Assembly: GCA_035235625.1 (NCBI GenBank)
Contig: CP141142.1
Span: 33,800,995 to 33,864,994 of the forward strand
DNA from: Saururus chinensis
Lineage: Eukaryota > Streptophyta > Magnoliopsida > Piperales > Saururaceae
Direction of reading: 5' to 3'
DNA: 64,000 bases
Part shown: one piece after another, positions 36,021-49,069 of the stretch
Layout: every line of letters begins with the position of its first letter
Numbering within the stretch: the first letter of the stretch is position 1
Notes under the pieces: generated by a model
Databases searched by the model: none
What the model was told of the DNA's origin: nothing
Seen by the model: the letters and a program-made list of their open reading frames with translations, nothing else
Translations under genes and position numbers: made by a program

Positions 36021-36265
36021 ACGATGTTCTTTTGAAAGCATTGCAAATAATATAAATACTATTGCCTATTTAAGACAAGTATGCATAAGAGTCTTAAATA
36101 GTATATAAATTATTTTTTAAAGCATATAATATTTGCTCCGCTTTTAGATAAGCATCACAACTAATACCCACATTTGCAATGCTTATATAAAAGCCTCGTA
36201 AATACTTATTACCTATTTGTGATGCTGACTCATAAGCATCGTAAATAGCATTTTTTGTTATAGTG

Positions 36266-37696
36266 CCTAACTATAAATAATTTTTTAATGCCCCAGCCCT
36301 CACTTGACTCTAGTAGCATGCCGTAGCCAACAGGCCAGGGCTCTCCATCCCGCATTATTAGCTCTATTGGTTTTTAAAATAAATTAATTTAATTTATTTT
36401 AAAAACTTAAATAAAATTATTAATTTTAAAGAGAGCAAATATTATTTGGGCACGCTTGTACTCAGGCTAATGAATCAAATTATTGACGTAAAGATTTATA
36501 CGCAAGCCTCCAAACAGGGCTTTTTTAAACGACGACGAAGTATGTAAGAAACCTGATTTAAGTACTTAGCTGCATGACTGTTGAAAAGGCGTACTTTTGT
36601 CATATTACTTTTACTGTGCACAATCACCTCTGTACTTCCTTCTTCTTTCTCCTATAAGACTTTTACTTTAGGCCAATCGCTCTTTCTTCTCTCCCCTCTT
36701 CTCTCTTATTATCAGTATAAATATTTTAATATAAATATAAAAGTAACTCTCGTCGGTGGCTGGGTACTGTTTGTTGAGTTTGTAAATATTTAAGCGATTT
36801 CAACGCCAAAAAAATGGGAAACAAGTATTGGAAGAGTGGGCCAGACAGGGCCTACGAGCTATTTGTCTCTATAAGCTGTGCTGTGCAGTTTTTGTTCCCT
36901 TTTTATTTTAATTGAAAGTAGTCTTCTCCACCTTTCACCAGATAAAAAACATGCATACTGTGCTATGCTGCGCTGGGTGTTGATTTTTACAACAGATATA
37001 AGAATGACGTGGATTTTGGCAGCCTTCTCTCTCTCTGTTTTTTAGTTTTTCCTTGGTGGTAGTGTCTTCCACAGGTTACCCGCAGGGAATTTTTCGCGTT
37101 CCTCACTCACAGCTGATCGTACGCTACGTATGGGAGCACATATTTATAAATTATTATTTTTATTAATATTTATGTTAATATGTATTTACATGTATATTAT
37201 TAATCTTAGTATATATATTATCAATCTTAAATATTAATGACTCTTATATATTACTTCTATTAAACTCATTATCGAGAGAGAGTATAAATATATTATATAT
37301 GCAACAATCGAAGCGTGCTTTATGGGTTAATAAATGGCCGCAAACTTTATATGGCATGAATTTGACTTATTCTTTTGCACAGAATTTTGGTTTTTTTTAC
37401 TCAGTACATATATTCCTAAGTTTTATTAAATTGAATTTATATTATATTTTTAAAAGTATATGTATACCCTAATTATTATCTAAATTATAAATAATTATTT
37501 TTTTAAAATAAAAATATTCTTATTTAAACTTCTAAGGGGGTGACAAGGGATTGTGACTGATAGAGAACATGACAGGCCTCCTTCAACTGATCTCTCTATC
37601 AGTCTCCTCATCAATTGTAATCTCCTTAGTACTAAAGTGTGAGAAGGAATATTATTGTCATTTGAAAATCACCTTCATAGTTTTATTAATAATAAA

Positions 37697-37732
<36 letters not shown>

Positions 37733-38363
37733 AATTGTAAGTGCAATTTACCAAAAGATGGGGCTATAATATAAAAGTTATTATTTTTAGAGAATGAGGT
37801 CGGTGATGCAAATTGATCAAAGAGAGAGCACTAGAGGGGCTTTTGTTATGCCCGATCTCAACTAATTGGGCGGCAAAGCACTTGTCATTTGTACACTCTT
37901 ACGAGGGTGGTGTGCTCCCTTTGCGCCATCTATTTTCCTTATCTGCTTTACCCTGACTTTTGCTATCTGCAACCCCTAATCCACACCAAATTCAGCTACA
38001 GTTTGTGGCTTCTTCCTCGATCCCAAATTTGGCATCTTTCTATCTCCACCTTCATCTGCAGCCCTTGTTAGCTAGAGAGCCATTCCGTTTGCAAAGGAGG
38101 GAGCTACAAAGAGATATTAAAGGAGCAGTTTTTCTATCACAAAGTGAGAGGAGAGGGAGAGGGAGGGGTGAGAGGTTGGTATCCCCCATCCCCCACACCC
38201 AAAACGACCATAGTGTGGTCCCTGTCTACCCCGACCATTCCACTGTTGTGGACCTTCCTCCGCTGCCCTCCCATCCTGAATCCTTTGCTAACACTAGTCT
38301 CCCCCAACCCTGAACCCATGCAAAAGAAAAAGGGTTATGCTTTTTTGTCCGGTTCTCGACTTC
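36266..38363. other. Intergenic, nothing recognised
   Basis: AT-rich with a (TA)n microsatellite at about 37699-37727. The stretch 37830-38350 is less AT-rich but shows no recognisable gene. Confidence 0.5.
37699..37727. repeat. (AT)n microsatellite
   Basis: An uninterrupted AT dinucleotide run of ~29 bp. Confidence 0.95.
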
Positions 38364-38664
38364 GGCTTCATTTGTTTGGTCTAAATCTGAAAATAAAAAA
38401 CCAACTAAAAGTTCTGAAAGACCCACAATCTAAATTTTACACTGAATTCAAATCTAAATCAGATCTGAATCTGAATCTGATTATGTTCAGTTTTTAAAAT
38501 TTTTAAAATAAATATTTTTTTTAATTTGTACTAAAATTTTTTTTACTATAGTAAAGATTATATGTATAGTGTTCATAGTTGAAAATCAAACAAAATTAAA
38601 AAATTATTTTTATTTTTTATTTTATTAAATATTTAGTTACTATTTAAATAATCTACACTAGCTG

Positions 38665-38718
38665 GGGGACTATATGGCAAAAGGTCCAAAAGGGGACTAT
38701 ATGGCAAAAGGTCCAAAA
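38665..38718 (+). repeat. Perfect 27-bp tandem duplication
   Basis: GGGGACTATATGGCAAAAGG plus the next seven bases is repeated exactly twice, head to tail. The identity of the two units suggests a recent event (or an assembly slip). Confidence 0.9.
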
Positions 38719-39504
38719 GGAAAGTTACTAAACTCTGTTAACAAAAACACATAAATGCAAAATCATGTTTAATTACAAAACTACCAACTATAATAAGTCT
38801 CATTTTGATAGGAAGTAAAATCCATCAAAACATAATTTAATCCAAAAATGCTAAACTCGATCAATAATACAATTTTCACTGTATTAACCTTGCTTTAGAT
38901 TGTTACTTTCGCATGGTGGACAAATGAATCCCAAAACTCTCTGAACATTTGTTTAGATTAGAGGATGTAAGCAATGTTCAGCTTTGTTTTTTCAACAAAC
39001 GTTTACTTTTGCTGACTTCATCCTAACTACCAGCAGGAGAATCATTTAAAAAGCAGCTACCATTTCAAAGATAAAGACCTGCTGCACACTAATCACTTGT
39101 TTTCAAGATCAAAAGTTCCCCCAGTGGAAGCTGCAGTGTAAACACCCAACCTCTGATCATATTCCACTAAATAAAAACCCATGCAACCTGTTTTGTGCAT
39201 AATGAAAGAGACTTCTATGAGTTTTTTTTTATATGAAAGAGACTTACATAGTACCATCAGTGAACGAAATTTTTTAATAGCATTATCAATTTCACTTGCT
39301 TCAGTAAAGTTGAGTGACGTCAAATTAAAAGTTCTGAGATAAATGCACATATATAGAACTTTCATAAATAAGACTTGCAATCATAAACTTCGTCCTTTTA
39401 TATAAAATATCTTATACATCGCACACAATAAAGAAACAACAATAAAAAAGGATAAAAAAATTGTAAACTCATATAAAATTGTGGACGTTCTTTAGAGCCA
39501 TAAT

Positions 39505-39690
39505 AAAGACGAGAGGGATGATATTGTAATTCTAACTAATCCATATGTTTATGCTGAGAAGCCCACAGGGCATGCAGCTGCTATTATGGTAGAGGTTTTG
39601 GTAAATGCATAGAGCAAGGGTCTAATCACTGCAGAGCAGAAGCAGTTACTTCTTCAACATATGGCAACGATAACTATTAACACCGATTAC
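39505..39690 (+). pseudogene. Coding-like fragment of unknown gene
   Basis: The + strand reads ERDDIVILTNPYVYAEKPTG and HAAAIMVEVLVNA, then an in-frame TAG at about 39612, then SKGLITAEQKQLLLQHMAT. Amino-acid composition is less biased than in other frames nearby. I do not recognise the family. It lies inside the inverted-repeat element and could be a captured exon or chance. Confidence 0.3.
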
Positions 39691-40882
39691 TTAAGTCCTG
39701 CCTTCTTCTATATCAAGGAAAGATGCTATTGTATCATTAGTTCATCTCACATGCAGAGAGGAAAATATTTGATCGACATTTAGTTTTTTTTTTTAAAGCT
39801 TCACATTACTTGGAACACAGTTGTTTTTACCTCAAATATATTCAACACTCACTGAACAACTATTAAAATGAGAGGAAAAGATAAACTCATCAAGCCAGAG
39901 TTAAAAATCAGATCTTTCAACAAAAAAATGAATTAGCCCAATAATCATCTAACCAAATAAAAAAAATCAGACTTTTCCACCTCATAGACCAAACATCCAC
40001 AGATCCAAAAGCCAAAGATATAAAAACAAACATCTAGCTTTGCCATCAAATAAAAAAAACAAGTAACCAAAAAAATGCATCTGCAATCAGATCAAGATCT
40101 ATGCTAACAAATCGTTGTCATCGTCATCTATGAGAAGACAAACAAAATAAAATCAAGACCAAAGATCGGATCTGCTCACCTTGGGGAAATTGAAGAATAA
40201 GCGCATGATAGGTGAGATTTGGGAGACGAGAACGACCTCTTCCATGTCCAGTAATGGCACGATCAAGCTAGATGACCAACAACAAACGACCTAGAAGACA
40301 GCCCAAACTCTATTGATCTGCACACAAATTAAAAACAAAAACAAAAGTCAGTATTACATACAAGCCATTCAATAAAAAAAATAGATCATCCTCCATGTCC
40401 CAAACCTCGTGAATTACCACCCGGAAACTTTACACACCCAACTTGCGTGTATTAGAACTGTTTGGGTGTAGAAGATTGTCGAGGATGGTGCTGAAAGGAG
40501 CGTGTAGGAGTGGCACATGTGAAGGGGGAGGAACGATAGGAAGAGTAGAGATGACAGTGACAAGAGAGGGATGAGGGAGATGAAGAGAGGGAAAGCTAGA
40601 AGGAGTGGAGGCCGACGGGAAGCAGAGGCCCAGGTGAGGAGTGAAATTGGCTGATCGGGAGAGGAGACGATGATCGGGTCACATTTTAGGTTTTCATAGG
40701 CAGTAAGTGAATGAAATACAACTGACCGTCCATTCAAATTTTATAACATACATCTGATTTAATGACTGATTTAATAACTGAATTCGGTCCTAAACAAACA
40801 CACTAAAAAGCTACTTAAAAGCCAACTTTTGAGTAACTTATTTAGATTTAGGTCTGAATTAGACCAAACAAATGAAGCCTTC

Positions 40883-41539
40883 ATCCACAAACTGACCCTT
40901 GTCCTCCCGGCCACTGTGCTGCCACACCCTTTAGCCTTGTCTTGGCCCTTGCAAAACAATAGGGTGAGAAAAGAGTATGGAGATGTTTTTTTATAAAAAT
41001 TTTCGTACCAGCTCTATGATCATACTACATCAGGGTCTTAACATAGTATATAGGTGAACACAATCTCTTGGTACCGTGTTACATAAAGTTTGTGTTTGTT
41101 TAGGACATAAAGGTTGTGTTTGCCTTTATGTACAATGTTAGTAGCCCATAAAGAATGCCCACGTGTCCTAGTTACGGAGACCGGTCAAGATAGACATGCC
41201 CATGTTTTTTTTCTGAATTGTAGAAATATGTTAGAGTGAATCCCATAGGCAAATGAAGGGGTTAAGTTCCCATTGTGGTGGGAGTGTGTGCACCTAAAAG
41301 TAGCACCTATTTTGATAGTTGGTCGATCACAGCAGATTCGTGTTGGCAATGATCCATGAAATAACTGACATATCTGATGAAGAGATTTTATGTTTTAACT
41401 AGCATGGGAACCTTTGTTATTTAAAATTAATAGTATATTTATACACTAGTGTACATTAACTAAAGCTAGCGTGTGCTAGCATATGCACCTTCGATCTTAT
41501 AGATAAAGGGCCATGTGTCAGTAAGGAGCTGGAAAAATT
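40883..41539. other. Intergenic, nothing recognised
   Basis: No gene, RNA or repeat structure supported between the 2.5 kb element and repeat copy B. Confidence 0.5.
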
Positions 41540-42197
41540 CTTCCTATAGTCAAGTACTCATTAGTTGTCCAGTAAATAAAGTAACTTTGTTACAACATCA
41601 AAATGATTCATATATTACATGACAATTATATTTTTGGCCACATATCCTAACCCTCAGCCAATTTGTAGGACATTAAGGCCAACAGATGGAGCTCATTAAC
41701 ACCAGGCAACTACTCTGGTGTGGCAAACATGAATGTGGCGGAGAGTGAGTCAAGAAGCAAGGGTACCAAATCAACCCTGCACTAGAATATCATGGGTGTA
41801 AACATTCAAACATCAATTAAACCATGTTGGAGCCTCTCATTGGAGAGAGTTTCATTTTAGAAAGATTCTGATCCAAAGAGATGAGAGAAAATCGATTGAT
41901 TGACTTTGGCAATGTCGACAAATAATTCTTGAAAGATCAATGATGATTCTTGAATCTCATTAAGTTCTTTTCTAATGTAATAGCTCAGAAGATTAGCACT
42001 TTTCTAGACCTTGAACTTCCTAAAAATATTGATGTTCTAGTCTAGATTGTAGAAGATTCTTAAAAATTAAGAAAGACTCTTTGCGCCCATTTCTTCTCTA
42101 AGAAGATAAAATGTGTAGGAGACAATCCAAGAACTTCAGCACACATTTTGTAACCTCTTCTTGTAATCCATTTCTAGTAGTAAAAACAGTCCATTTG

Positions 42198-43196
42198 TGT
42201 TGGACCAGGGTATGGGCACATGCCCATTATAGTCTACTATGTTCATGGTTTAGTTAAGCTTGTACGAGCCATGGGGTCCAAGGTTAGTAGGGGTGGTCGT
42301 GCTAACCCCACATGAGCCATTGTGATATGAATTCTTATGGGACCCACATACATCATACACACACACACACGACATGTGACTAGGGTGTGTATTATCACAA
42401 TGTGGGGTCCGACTCATAAATTAGTGTCGATGGCCGAACCCCTAGTTTACGAGGGGTTAACCCTGTCGCAGGGTTGGCTATGTGCAGGGGGTTCAGGCCC
42501 CGCGGGCGTTGGGAGCAGAGCCTGCTCCCATTGTGTTAGATCTCCTAAGAAAAACTCAATGATATTCTGCAAGAATCCCATTTAATGAAACCCACTTAAG
42601 AGTAGATTGGGAGGGGAATAAAAAGGAAACAAGAGGGAGGAGGAAGCCTTAAGTAGCTGGCTGTCCTCTTCTCCTCTCCTCTCTCCTATTCCACCACGAC
42701 CCTCTCTCTCCTTTTGTGCAGTGTGACCCCCTTTCTTTTGAGAGCAAATAGGGCTGGCTGCCTCTATCCTCTCCCTCTGTTCCTTTTGGTGTGTGGTGCA
42801 AGAGGAGAATCATGTTCATCACTAATTTGTGGTTTCAAGGACAAGAAATTGGAGGCCTCCTTGCTGAGTTCCCAATCAAAGAAGAGGGTGTTTGGGGAAT
42901 CTACATATAAACAAAGTAATCTTCTCACTTTGCTTAATTGATTTATGATTCAATTGAGGACGGACGTCGGCGTGAAGGAAAGAGGACGTCCCGGGGCTGA
43001 TCAGCCTACAGGTCAGTCCGTATCAATCCTCTTTTTCATTTTGATTAATTGTATGCCTTGATTTTAATGTTTATTGCTTATGGTTTAGGATGTTAATGCA
43101 TCTTGTGTTGTGAATTGATTTAAAGTAGAGATTTTTATGCATTGCGCCTCCCCCCGGGCTTAAGCACCTCCACACCTCCGCTGCACCACCACTACA
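42198..43196 (+). mobile_element. LTR-type insertion (~999 bp) in copy B, probably a solo LTR
   Basis: Absent from copy A, where CCATTTG is followed directly by TTCCTTC. The insert begins TGTTGGACCAGGG and ends CCACTACA, i.e. TGT...ACA termini. The 5-bp flanks ATTTG and ATTCC are only partly alike. An (AC)n run lies at 42356-42371 and a CT-rich leader-like patch near 42665-42715. No gag, pol or second LTR is present. Boundaries come from the empty site. Confidence 0.65.
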
Positions 43197-46100
43197 ATTC
43201 CTGCATTTTCTTTTAAAGTCTCTACTATTACACACCATTACATTGCATTTTTTTCACCTAAATCATCTTGTACTAAGAAATTTAGTATCAGAACTTTAAA
43301 TCAAACCCACTAGGTTCTTTAAATGCATCATGAATGTAAGCACAAGTGAATTATCTCAAAAACTTCAGTAATCAATGTCTGATGAAGAAAATTATGATTT
43401 TAGAGCATGCAAATGAAACATCTCTCCTTTTCACATGATTTATGAGATTATGTTTGAGAAGTTTTAGAAGAACAACAAAATTGAGATGTCTTAGCTCCAT
43501 GGAATGAAGAAAATAAGAGAGTTAAATAAAAATAAGTTCTAAGGTATTTTATAGGCTTTAAATTCCTTCCATTGATTGTTCAATAGGACTCATTAATTTT
43601 TTTATCGGTTAAATTCATTACTTTTGCTTCCAATGGTGCTAGGGAAAATTTTCCACTCCTTGGATTTGCATCAAATCGTGGTGGAAATAATTTCTACAAT
43701 ATAATTTTCAACATAGTATGGGTGGTTATCTTGCCAATGGAGCTTGCGATCGATTTTTTTTAAAGTAAAATTTCATTAAGGCCAAAGAGATGAGGGGAAA
43801 ATAAAGAACAAAGTTGAAGAGTACACCTTCTTGGAACCATATAACCTTTGGCAAAAGGCTTATAAACAAGAAAAGAACTGAAGAAAATCAAAATATCCCA
43901 ACGACCCGTAGAACGAAGAAAAAATTCATCCTTTTTATCAACACCTCAAAGGGCTATCTGCTATCAGTAACTTAATATTTTTTTAGTAAATTAGATTTGT
44001 ACTCTCAATGAATACCAAAAATGTGCACAGATCTTCTGCAATTGCAAAAGTAGACATGCAAACATTTGACGCCATTGTCTTGTATGAGAAAATGACATTG
44101 TTTTGACATTGTTTGCACCGGTGCTTTTCTGACAGCTCTACAAATATTTTGTACAAATTACTTTTTAAGAACATTTTTTCCAGTATGCATAGATGATACA
44201 AAATTTAAATATTCCTGGGAGATTACAGCAGTGAGTTGAGGCATAAGATTGCTGAACAATAAGAGCCATATGCATTCATCTTCTATCGCACCTACTAAAC
44301 ATGTGCATAGAAAATATGCATGATGGCAAACCACCCATGACCCAAAGCTCAGATGGCTTGCGTCATAATAAAGATGCAAATTACATGCAAACTAAATATG
44401 CTTATGTATCTATATGTGTCATGCCATACCATGCTATATGCTTATGTATCTACACGTGTGCTTACTTTAGATAATCATGCATCCGTTCATGCCATGCTAT
44501 ATGTAAAATATTTATAACATTATACCACCATAATTAATAATTTAGACATGCTAAAAAATTTCATACATTAATAAGACTAGAAGATTCTAAACCATCTACC
44601 TTCAATTTCACCATATACTGTACAATATTTTAATCAAAATCATCTATATTTCAAAAAGGACCATACCCACTGCTACCTAAAAAGATTACCAAACGAATTC
44701 CTCATATTTTGTAAATTTATTCCTTAAAATATCCATATAAGTCAAACAAAGCACATACCTGTTGGTTTTACTTAATCAAATCTTTCCACTAGTTAATCCC
44801 TAAAAACTTTTCTAAAGAAATGAGGGTCTATGGACCACCCATATGCATCCGACAAAGATCCTAGTGGTTGCGCTACCAAACAAATTTCTCCTGAGCTCGA
44901 GTAAAAATCTCTATAGTAATGGTGAACCACCATGTAAGTTTTTCCATGTTATACCCCTCAATCCCTAAGATGTCATCTCATCCCATTTATAATCATTGTC
45001 TTCTCTACAACCCAATTTATTCTAGTTTGTTATCTTTTTGACTCATTAGGATATTTCAGTACTCAATTTATTTGTCATATAACATGCTTGATTATCAAAT
45101 TACTTGTGTTGAAATAATAGACAAACATCATGTCCTGACTGACTCGATTACACCAACTTTGCAAAATTTAAGACTTTATTGACATGTCAGGGAAACGTCA
45201 ACCTTGTGTCCCCACCAGTACCTATGCCCCATACTATAGGCCCTATTAGTTCTTTAGGGAAGCATTCCCACTTACATGTTTCCATGAACACAGGCGAGCT
45301 CAACCTATATCCCAGCGGCTCATATTTGATTTCTTCATAAACTTAAAACATGCTTATTGGCCACCCATCAAACGGTTATGCATAACCCATACATAATATG
45401 GGCATCCATCATCTTTGTCATGCTTCAACATACATGAATCATTACCTCATTCCCCATATTCAAGAGTCCCACATGAGATGCTACATAACCATGAAATTTA
45501 CCATTCTACCTCTAGTCCACATGCTTTACATGATATTCCAAAAATAGGACTCTACTCATATGTATACATACTATGGAGTTGTATCAAGTTATGGAAAGAA
45601 TTTTCAAAAGGAGGAAAATAGACTATATGAAATTATAGTCTAATTGGGCCTTTAGCAAAGCAAATTGCCCGCCTAAGTCCCTTATAGTGTAAATTCATAA
45701 TTCCTACACTTTTTTGAAATTTATTTTTTAGGAAAACTACTTAAATAAATACGATTAATATGAAATTTGGACCATTATAAATTCAATGGGTTTATGGTCC
45801 AAAATTATATTATGGGTCCAATTCGGTTAATAAATTTATCATATCCAGGTCAAATAGAGTCCAAATCAACTTAGGGTTTTGCACCAAAACTGTCATTCAT
45901 AGATTCATTTCTACAAAAATTTTGAGGTTAGTTTGACCCCATTTGATCCTCAAGAATCAAGAAGAACTAGGAAACTAGGAATCTAGAAATTTAGACCTTT
46001 TTTGTTTTCAAAAAATCCAATAATTATAAAAATCATTAGAAAATTTCCAAAATTAAGAGCTAAAAAATGACTCTCACGAATCTCTGATAATTTTTCTAAG

Positions 46101-46497
46101 GCTGTTCAATGGGTATTTGGCCCTTAAACCTAAAGTCGGAACTTAGACAAATGAAAACTAACATATTTCTGGGTTCGGAATTAAATTGATTATCCACTGA
46201 AGAAAACCTCGTAAAACGACCTAAAATTTCTACCAGAATGAATTGAGAATGTATCTCAACTCTGAAAAAAAAATTAGATTGATTTGAGCACCAAAGGTTT
46301 GGAAATAGTTCAACCTTTTTGGGTACATAGTGAAATCATAGGTTCAAAAATCTTTTTCCAAACCATCACAATCTAATTCTACTAATTCATTCAAGTAAAA
46401 ACACACTAAAAAATCTATTCATAATCTTTAGAGACATCTTAAAACACCATATAACATGCCATTCTAATCACATATCTCATGCTTAAGTTTTCAAATA

Positions 46498-48110
46498 CTC
46501 CTTCCGTCCTATTTTAATAGCTCCATTTCTCATTTTTATAATTTTTATCATATATTAAGTCTCACGTAAATATAACTATAATAAAACTCCTGCATCTTCA
46601 TGTTCAGTAGGACTATGCGATGCCTATCTCTCCGCCAAGCCCACTCTTGCTTATTTGCCTGCTGTGATTTGTGAACCCAGGTCGAGAGCCTTCCACGGCT
46701 CCAAGTACAGGGGTAGTCATCCAAGCCCCTCTTCGCCCTCTACTGCCTCTCCGACAACGGCTTCTTCATCAACCACGCTCGCGTCCTCCTCGGCTTCGGC
46801 GAGCCAGCCTTCCCATCTGCAAGGCTTGTCCTCCAGTCATGGAAGTAAAATCTATATTGGGCACCAGAAGTCTGGTAGGATGGCGACCTCTGTGGGTGGC
46901 TCCACAGCATTAGAGTTGTGGGGTGGCCGGGGGGTCGAGGCCCCAAACAGCATGCATTTGGTGTATTGCACGAGCCGAACGAGTGCCGCGATGGTGGCCA
47001 TTGGTCTGTCCGGGACCGCCTGGCCATCCAGCTCAGACTTTAGGTTCTTCATCTCCGTCCAGCAAGCTCTGGAGCCGTGGAGCTTGACTAGCCGGAAGAT
47101 ATCCGAGTGGCGGCAGTGTTCAGGGACGACATAGCGCTCGATGTCGTCTATGACAGCAAGGACCTCAGATCGGAGGGCCATGTCATTGGGGTCAACAAGC
47201 CGCTGGTACTGGCTCTTCACGAGCAGCACCTGGTCCCTAACATCCTCAAAGAGAGATAGGGAGATTGGCGACGGGAAAAATGTTGAGAAGGGTCGATAGC
47301 TCGACCTCAGCTTCATGGAAAGTGTTGGAGATGGACTTGGTCTAGACGAGCAACCAAAGCTTGCTTTTATTGTAGAGGTCTCCTATGAGAGCTCTCATTT
47401 TTTGCAAGACGATGAGGATCTCCTGGAGGCAGAGGTAACGGATGTAGAGAGGGGATGGCGGGGGAAGGCTCTGGTAAATGCTCCTCAAAGAGGAGGGAGA
47501 GGAGCTCGTCCTTGCAGACAATGGAGTGGGAATTGCGGCGCTGGAGGGGGCAGGAGTTGGGGGGGCTGGAGGAGGAGGGAAGTGCAGTAGGCTGACAGTA
47601 GAGAAGGAGGAAGAGGAGCAGCTGAGCAGGGAGCGGGGCGGTTCCTTCCTGCGGCCTTTTCTTGTAGGAAGTTCCCTTGGGGAGGCGGCGGCCAGGGGCG
47701 GGCTCCATCATCTGGTGTCGGCGCTGCCACGTTGGTGAACGTAGTGGTGGGGGTAAGGAGAGAGGAGGTGGTGGGGCAAATGCTGGAGGAGTTCCGGGGG
47801 GTGTACGATGAGATGTGCAGGACCAGCGTGGCCATGGTGTAGTCAACAACGAAGATGGAGTAGACAGAGCTGGAGGGCATCACGGTGCGGGTCCGGTGGA
47901 GGAGAGGCTCGTACACGGTGAGGCCAAAGATGGTAATGCAGATACAAGCCCATGAAAGATGGCAGCATGTTTTTGAGTTGTTTTACGATGTTATATTTCT
48001 ATAGTGAGAAGCACCGTAGAGCTCTTAAGGTTTAAATTGGATGGAATGGAGCAGTTAATATAAAACGTGATTTTTTTTCTATTGGAGCTATTAAAATAGG
48101 ATGGAGGGAG
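46498..48110. mobile_element. Stowaway (Tc1/mariner)-type element, 1613 bp, carrying a host gene fragment
   Basis: Terminal repeats CTCCTTCCGTCC... and (reverse of the right end) CTCCCTCCATCC..., both continuing CTATTTTAATAGCTCCA; about 29 bp with two mismatches. Flanking TA dinucleotides at 46496-46497 and 48111-48112. These ends match the Stowaway consensus. Copy A lacks the insert at the matching point (about 27558). Instead of a transposase it carries a GC-rich U-box gene fragment on the minus strand. Confidence 0.82.
46849..47420 (-). pseudogene. Captured fragment of a plant U-box (PUB16/17-type) E3 ubiquitin ligase
   Basis: On the minus strand, pieces in two frames match the N-terminal (UND) region that precedes the U-box in ARM-repeat PUB proteins: SKLWLLV, a TAG, then TKSISNTFHEAEVELSTLL in one frame; FEDVRDQV, LRSEVLAVIDDIERYVVPEH and YTKCMLFGAST in the other. 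The segment ends at LPDFWCPI, the start of a U-box (usually PxDFxCPISLDLM), and is cut by a stop right after CPI. Upstream to ~47950 is Pro/Ser-rich sequence in several frames that may be the remaining N-terminus. A stop, a frameshift and the missing U-box and ARM repeats make it a non-functional fragment. The family call comes from remembered motif order. Confidence 0.6.
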
Positions 48111-49069
48111 TATATATTTAAGCATCAAGTAGCATAGCATAAACATGATATTATTTAACATAACATGATTCACACAACCAAGGCAAATAACACAACTTTC
48201 TTCATTATAAGAATATAGAGGTAGTTCCTACCTCTTCACAAAGGAAAGTTTTTAATCCTTGAATCTCTGGCCCTCGTCCTTTCAAATTAGGGCTTGGAAG
48301 GCTAGTCTATGCTTATTCTACCCGGTCACATGTATTTCCTCGTATTTGGGTCTCTAGGTCAAGTCTCGTAGGTGGGTCCACTAACTTATCATATATATAC
48401 CCTTAGATCAAAATGATACACTTTACCCTTCCTAGACTTATGGTTATGGTTTCCATGTGGCCATATTGACTAGGTTGACCGGCAACCCACATTGTTGACC
48501 TAAATTAGGAAAGTTCTATCCCCTTGCCCATAATGGTCAAGCAGATCTATGTTTTTGTTCAGAGTTCAGTTTTATACTAGGGTTTAATTTCTTTCCCTAG
48601 ATTACTTAAGAAACTTATCCAAATTTTTTAGGTGTTACATAATCAGTATACTCTGACAAAAATACAATGATCCATCTCTCATTTCACCCTAGCTGGCCAT
48701 CAAAGGTCCAAAGGGAGAAACATTTTAGGCTTGTCGTCCTCTCCCTACCGCCACCATATCCATCATTCCAAATGGCCTTCTGGCTCCACACAACATCATC
48801 ACCTCACATGTCGTCCTTTCTGTCCTTTCCCTATAGGCTCTCCTTGCTCCACACGATGTATCTCTCTTACCACTTCACATTGCATAGGCCAAAAGTCCTT
48901 CCGCATACAACAATAATCCCACAAAAATGAACCCTATATTGAAATCCCAAAAAGTCACTCTACTCGTTTGGAAGTATTGGTGTAGCCTTGAATTTTCAGC
49001 GTGTTGCTTGGGACTCTGAAGTGTACTTGGCCTAGGGAAGTGCATAATAGAAGAGTTGCAAGTAAAAGA

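Larger units (their letters stand above)
31500..36265 (-). mobile_element. CACTA-type element, right end, with nested hAT-like insertion
   Basis: Ends at 36265 in TTTTTTGTTATAGTG, the reverse complement of a CACTATAACAAAAAA terminus. Subterminal units at 36020-36250 and 31510-31650 carry a variant core (TTTGCGATGC/GCATCGCAAAT) instead of ATTAGCGACGC. No left terminus is seen upstream of 31500. A tandem repeat of ~400-470 bp lies inside and is interrupted by the hAT-like element at 32088-34938. Confidence 0.55.
38364..40879. mobile_element. 2.5 kb inverted-repeat-bounded element, PIF/Harbinger-like
   Basis: Starts GGCTTCATTTGTTTGGTCTA; the right end is its inverse (TAGACCAAACAAATGAAGCC) at 40860-40879, with a near-perfect ~20-bp terminal repeat. 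TTC flanks both sides (38361-38363 and 40880-40882), a possible 3-bp target duplication. GGCTTC/TTTGTTTGG ends and a 3-bp duplication are reminiscent of PIF/Harbinger, though the usual site is TWA. No DDE transposase is evident. It may carry captured coding-like sequence at 39505-39690. Confidence 0.55.

Noticed and set aside
40414..40737. 107-residue minus-strand frame in the 2.5 kb element
   Set aside because: Leu/Ser/Pro-rich stretch opposite a GA-rich patch, without recognisable domain.
46740..47134. Plus-strand frames opposite the U-box fragment
   Set aside because: Antisense shadows; the minus-strand translation matches U-box N-terminal motifs and these do not.
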